From: Polynucleobacter sp.
GTDB taxonomy: Bacteria > Pseudomonadota > Gammaproteobacteria > Burkholderiales > Burkholderiaceae
DNA length: 6,510 nt
Direction of reading: 5' to 3'
NCBI GenBank assembly: GCA_020059445.1
Contig: JAGVCB010000087.1
Coordinates: 1-6,510 of the forward strand
Shown here: positions 5,843-6,510 of the stretch, piece after piece
Layout: each line of letters starts with the position of its first letter
Position numbering within the stretch: the first letter of the stretch is position 1
The notes under the pieces: generated by a model
Seen by the model: the letters and a program-made list of their open reading frames with translations, nothing else
Databases searched by the model: none
What the model was told of the DNA's origin: nothing
Translations under genes and position numbers: made by a program

Positions 5843-6373
5843 ATGAATCAACAAGCAACATTGGGCGGTGGGTGTTTTTGGTGTTTAGAGGCTGTTTATC
5901 AGCAAGTGAAGGGAGTTCATCGCGTTGAGTCTGGTTACGCTGGTGGCAAGGCTGCTGATGCTAACTATGATGCTGTGTGCAGTGGCAGGACCGATCATGC
6001 AGAAGTGGTTCGCCTAGAGTTCGACTCTTCAGTGATCAGTTTTAAGCAGTTGCTGGAGGTATTCTTTGCAATTCATGATCCGACCACGCTCAATCGCCAA
6101 GGTAACGATCTGGGCTCTCAATATCGATCAGTGATTTTTACTCATGACGACATCCAGAAAAGTATTGCCACGGAGTTAGTAAATCATTTGGGTGAATCTG
6201 GAGTTTTTGACAGTAAGATCGTCACGGAAATTTCTGACTTGCCGCCGTATTACCCAGCGGAGGAGTATCACCAGAATTATTTCAACTTACATCCTGATCA
6301 AGGTTACTGCACCTTTGTTGTAAGCCCTAAAGTTGCCAAATTCAGAGTGCAATTCAGAGATCTTTTGATATAA
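5843..6373 (+). CDS. msrA: Peptide-methionine (S)-S-oxide reductase MsrA
   Basis: Repairs oxidised methionine in proteins and free methionine, reducing the S-sulfoxide with electrons from thioredoxin. The 176 residues match the compact MsrA form. The catalytic motif GCFWC is at 10-14 with nucleophile Cys11. Other family blocks are SGYAGGK (30-36), DHAEVV (51-56) with the active-site Glu54, HDPTTLNRQGNDLGSQYRS (78-96) and YYPAEEYHQNY (136-146). Cys156 in QGYC, within the late QGYCTFVVSPKVAKFR block, is the probable resolving cysteine; Cys14 and Cys46 are further cysteines. Where most relatives read TGHAE this protein reads TDHAE. There is no signal peptide, so it should be cytoplasmic. ATG 5843 is preferred to ATG 5834 because of AAGGA at 5830-5834 and because the family usually begins just before the ATLGGGCFW block. 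It diverges from the aldehyde dehydrogenase and converges on pdxH with a 15-bp gap. Confidence 0.96.
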   Translation: MNQQATLGGGCFWCLEAVYQQVKGVHRVESGYAGGKAADANYDAVCSGRTDHAEVVRLEFDSSVISFKQLLEVFFAIHDPTTLNRQGNDLGSQYRSVIFTHDDIQKSIATELVNHLGESGVFDSKIVTEISDLPPYYPAEEYHQNYFNLHPDQGYCTFVVSPKVAKFRVQFRDLLI

Positions 6374-6388
6374 ATCAACTGAACCTGA

Positions 6389-6510
6389 TTAAGGGGCTAA
6401 GCGCTGAATTTTCCAGACGTTTTGCTCGAGCGTGTAATGAATTCGGTCGTGCAGGCGTGAAGGTCTGCCTTGCCAAAATTCTGCAGCAGTAGGCTTGACT
6501 CTAAAGCCTC
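6389..6510 (-). CDS. pdxH: Pyridoxamine 5'-phosphate oxidase, C-terminal 39 residues (partial, runs off right edge)
   Basis: FMN enzyme that oxidises pyridoxine or pyridoxamine 5'-phosphate to pyridoxal 5'-phosphate, the active form of vitamin B6. The complement from the window edge to the TAA at 6391-6389 gives 39 codons ending in the family's characteristic tail: [16 protein letters not shown] followed by VWKIQRLAP. The Trp of FWQG is the FMN-contacting tryptophan of the family, and the Arg and His of RLHDR correspond to the substrate-phosphate and PLP site residues Arg197 and His199 of the E. coli enzyme. The ending RLAP-stop is a near-invariant family hallmark. No family frame exists to the left, so the stop is genuine. 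No terminator is visible in the 15 bp shared with msrA. Confidence 0.95.
   Translation of the reverse strand, partial: GFRVKPTAAEFWQGRPSRLHDRIHYTLEQNVWKIQRLAP

Overview
The window is ordinary housekeeping chromosome from a betaproteobacterium. The best guess is a Burkholderiales member with fairly AT-leaning coding DNA, such as Polynucleobacter. That guess rests on gene order (argH divergent from a hemC-hemD-hemX-hemY cluster), on protein style and on base composition. It is an inference, not a database result. No mobile element, CRISPR array, tRNA, rRNA or phage gene is visible.

Layout: (1) 1-555, minus strand, N-terminal part of argH (argininosuccinate lyase), running off the left edge. 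(2) 556-590, a 35-bp AT-rich divergent spacer. (3) 591-4273, plus strand, a compact four-gene run hemC-hemD-hemX-hemY: hydroxymethylbilane synthase, uroporphyrinogen-III synthase, and two membrane-anchored haem-cluster proteins. The gaps are 25 bp, 8 bp and a stop/start overlap, as expected of an operon. (4) 4274-4317, a 44-bp convergent spacer with short repeats and two weak hairpins. (5) 4318-5709, or up to 5736, minus strand, an aldehyde dehydrogenase of the coniferyl-aldehyde/class-3-like type. (6) A divergent spacer of about 130 bp. (7) 5843-6373, plus strand, msrA (methionine sulfoxide reductase A). (8) 6389-6510, minus strand, the C-terminal end of pdxH (pyridoxamine 5'-phosphate oxidase), running off the right edge.

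How the genes relate: HemC polymerises four porphobilinogens to hydroxymethylbilane and HemD closes and inverts ring D to give uroporphyrinogen III, the branch point to haem and sirohaem. HemX and HemY are inner-membrane proteins that usually accompany these genes and have no settled catalytic role. The aldehyde dehydrogenase and msrA diverge from a shared spacer. Both could serve detoxification or repair, but no common regulation is shown.

I found no convincing new biological system. The observations most worth checking are a Lys-to-Met change in the cofactor-binding motif of the aldehyde dehydrogenase, possible leaderless or short-leader transcription of the two minus-strand genes argH and ALDH, a hemX gene that is short and separate from hemD, and several start-codon choices that annotation pipelines may get wrong.
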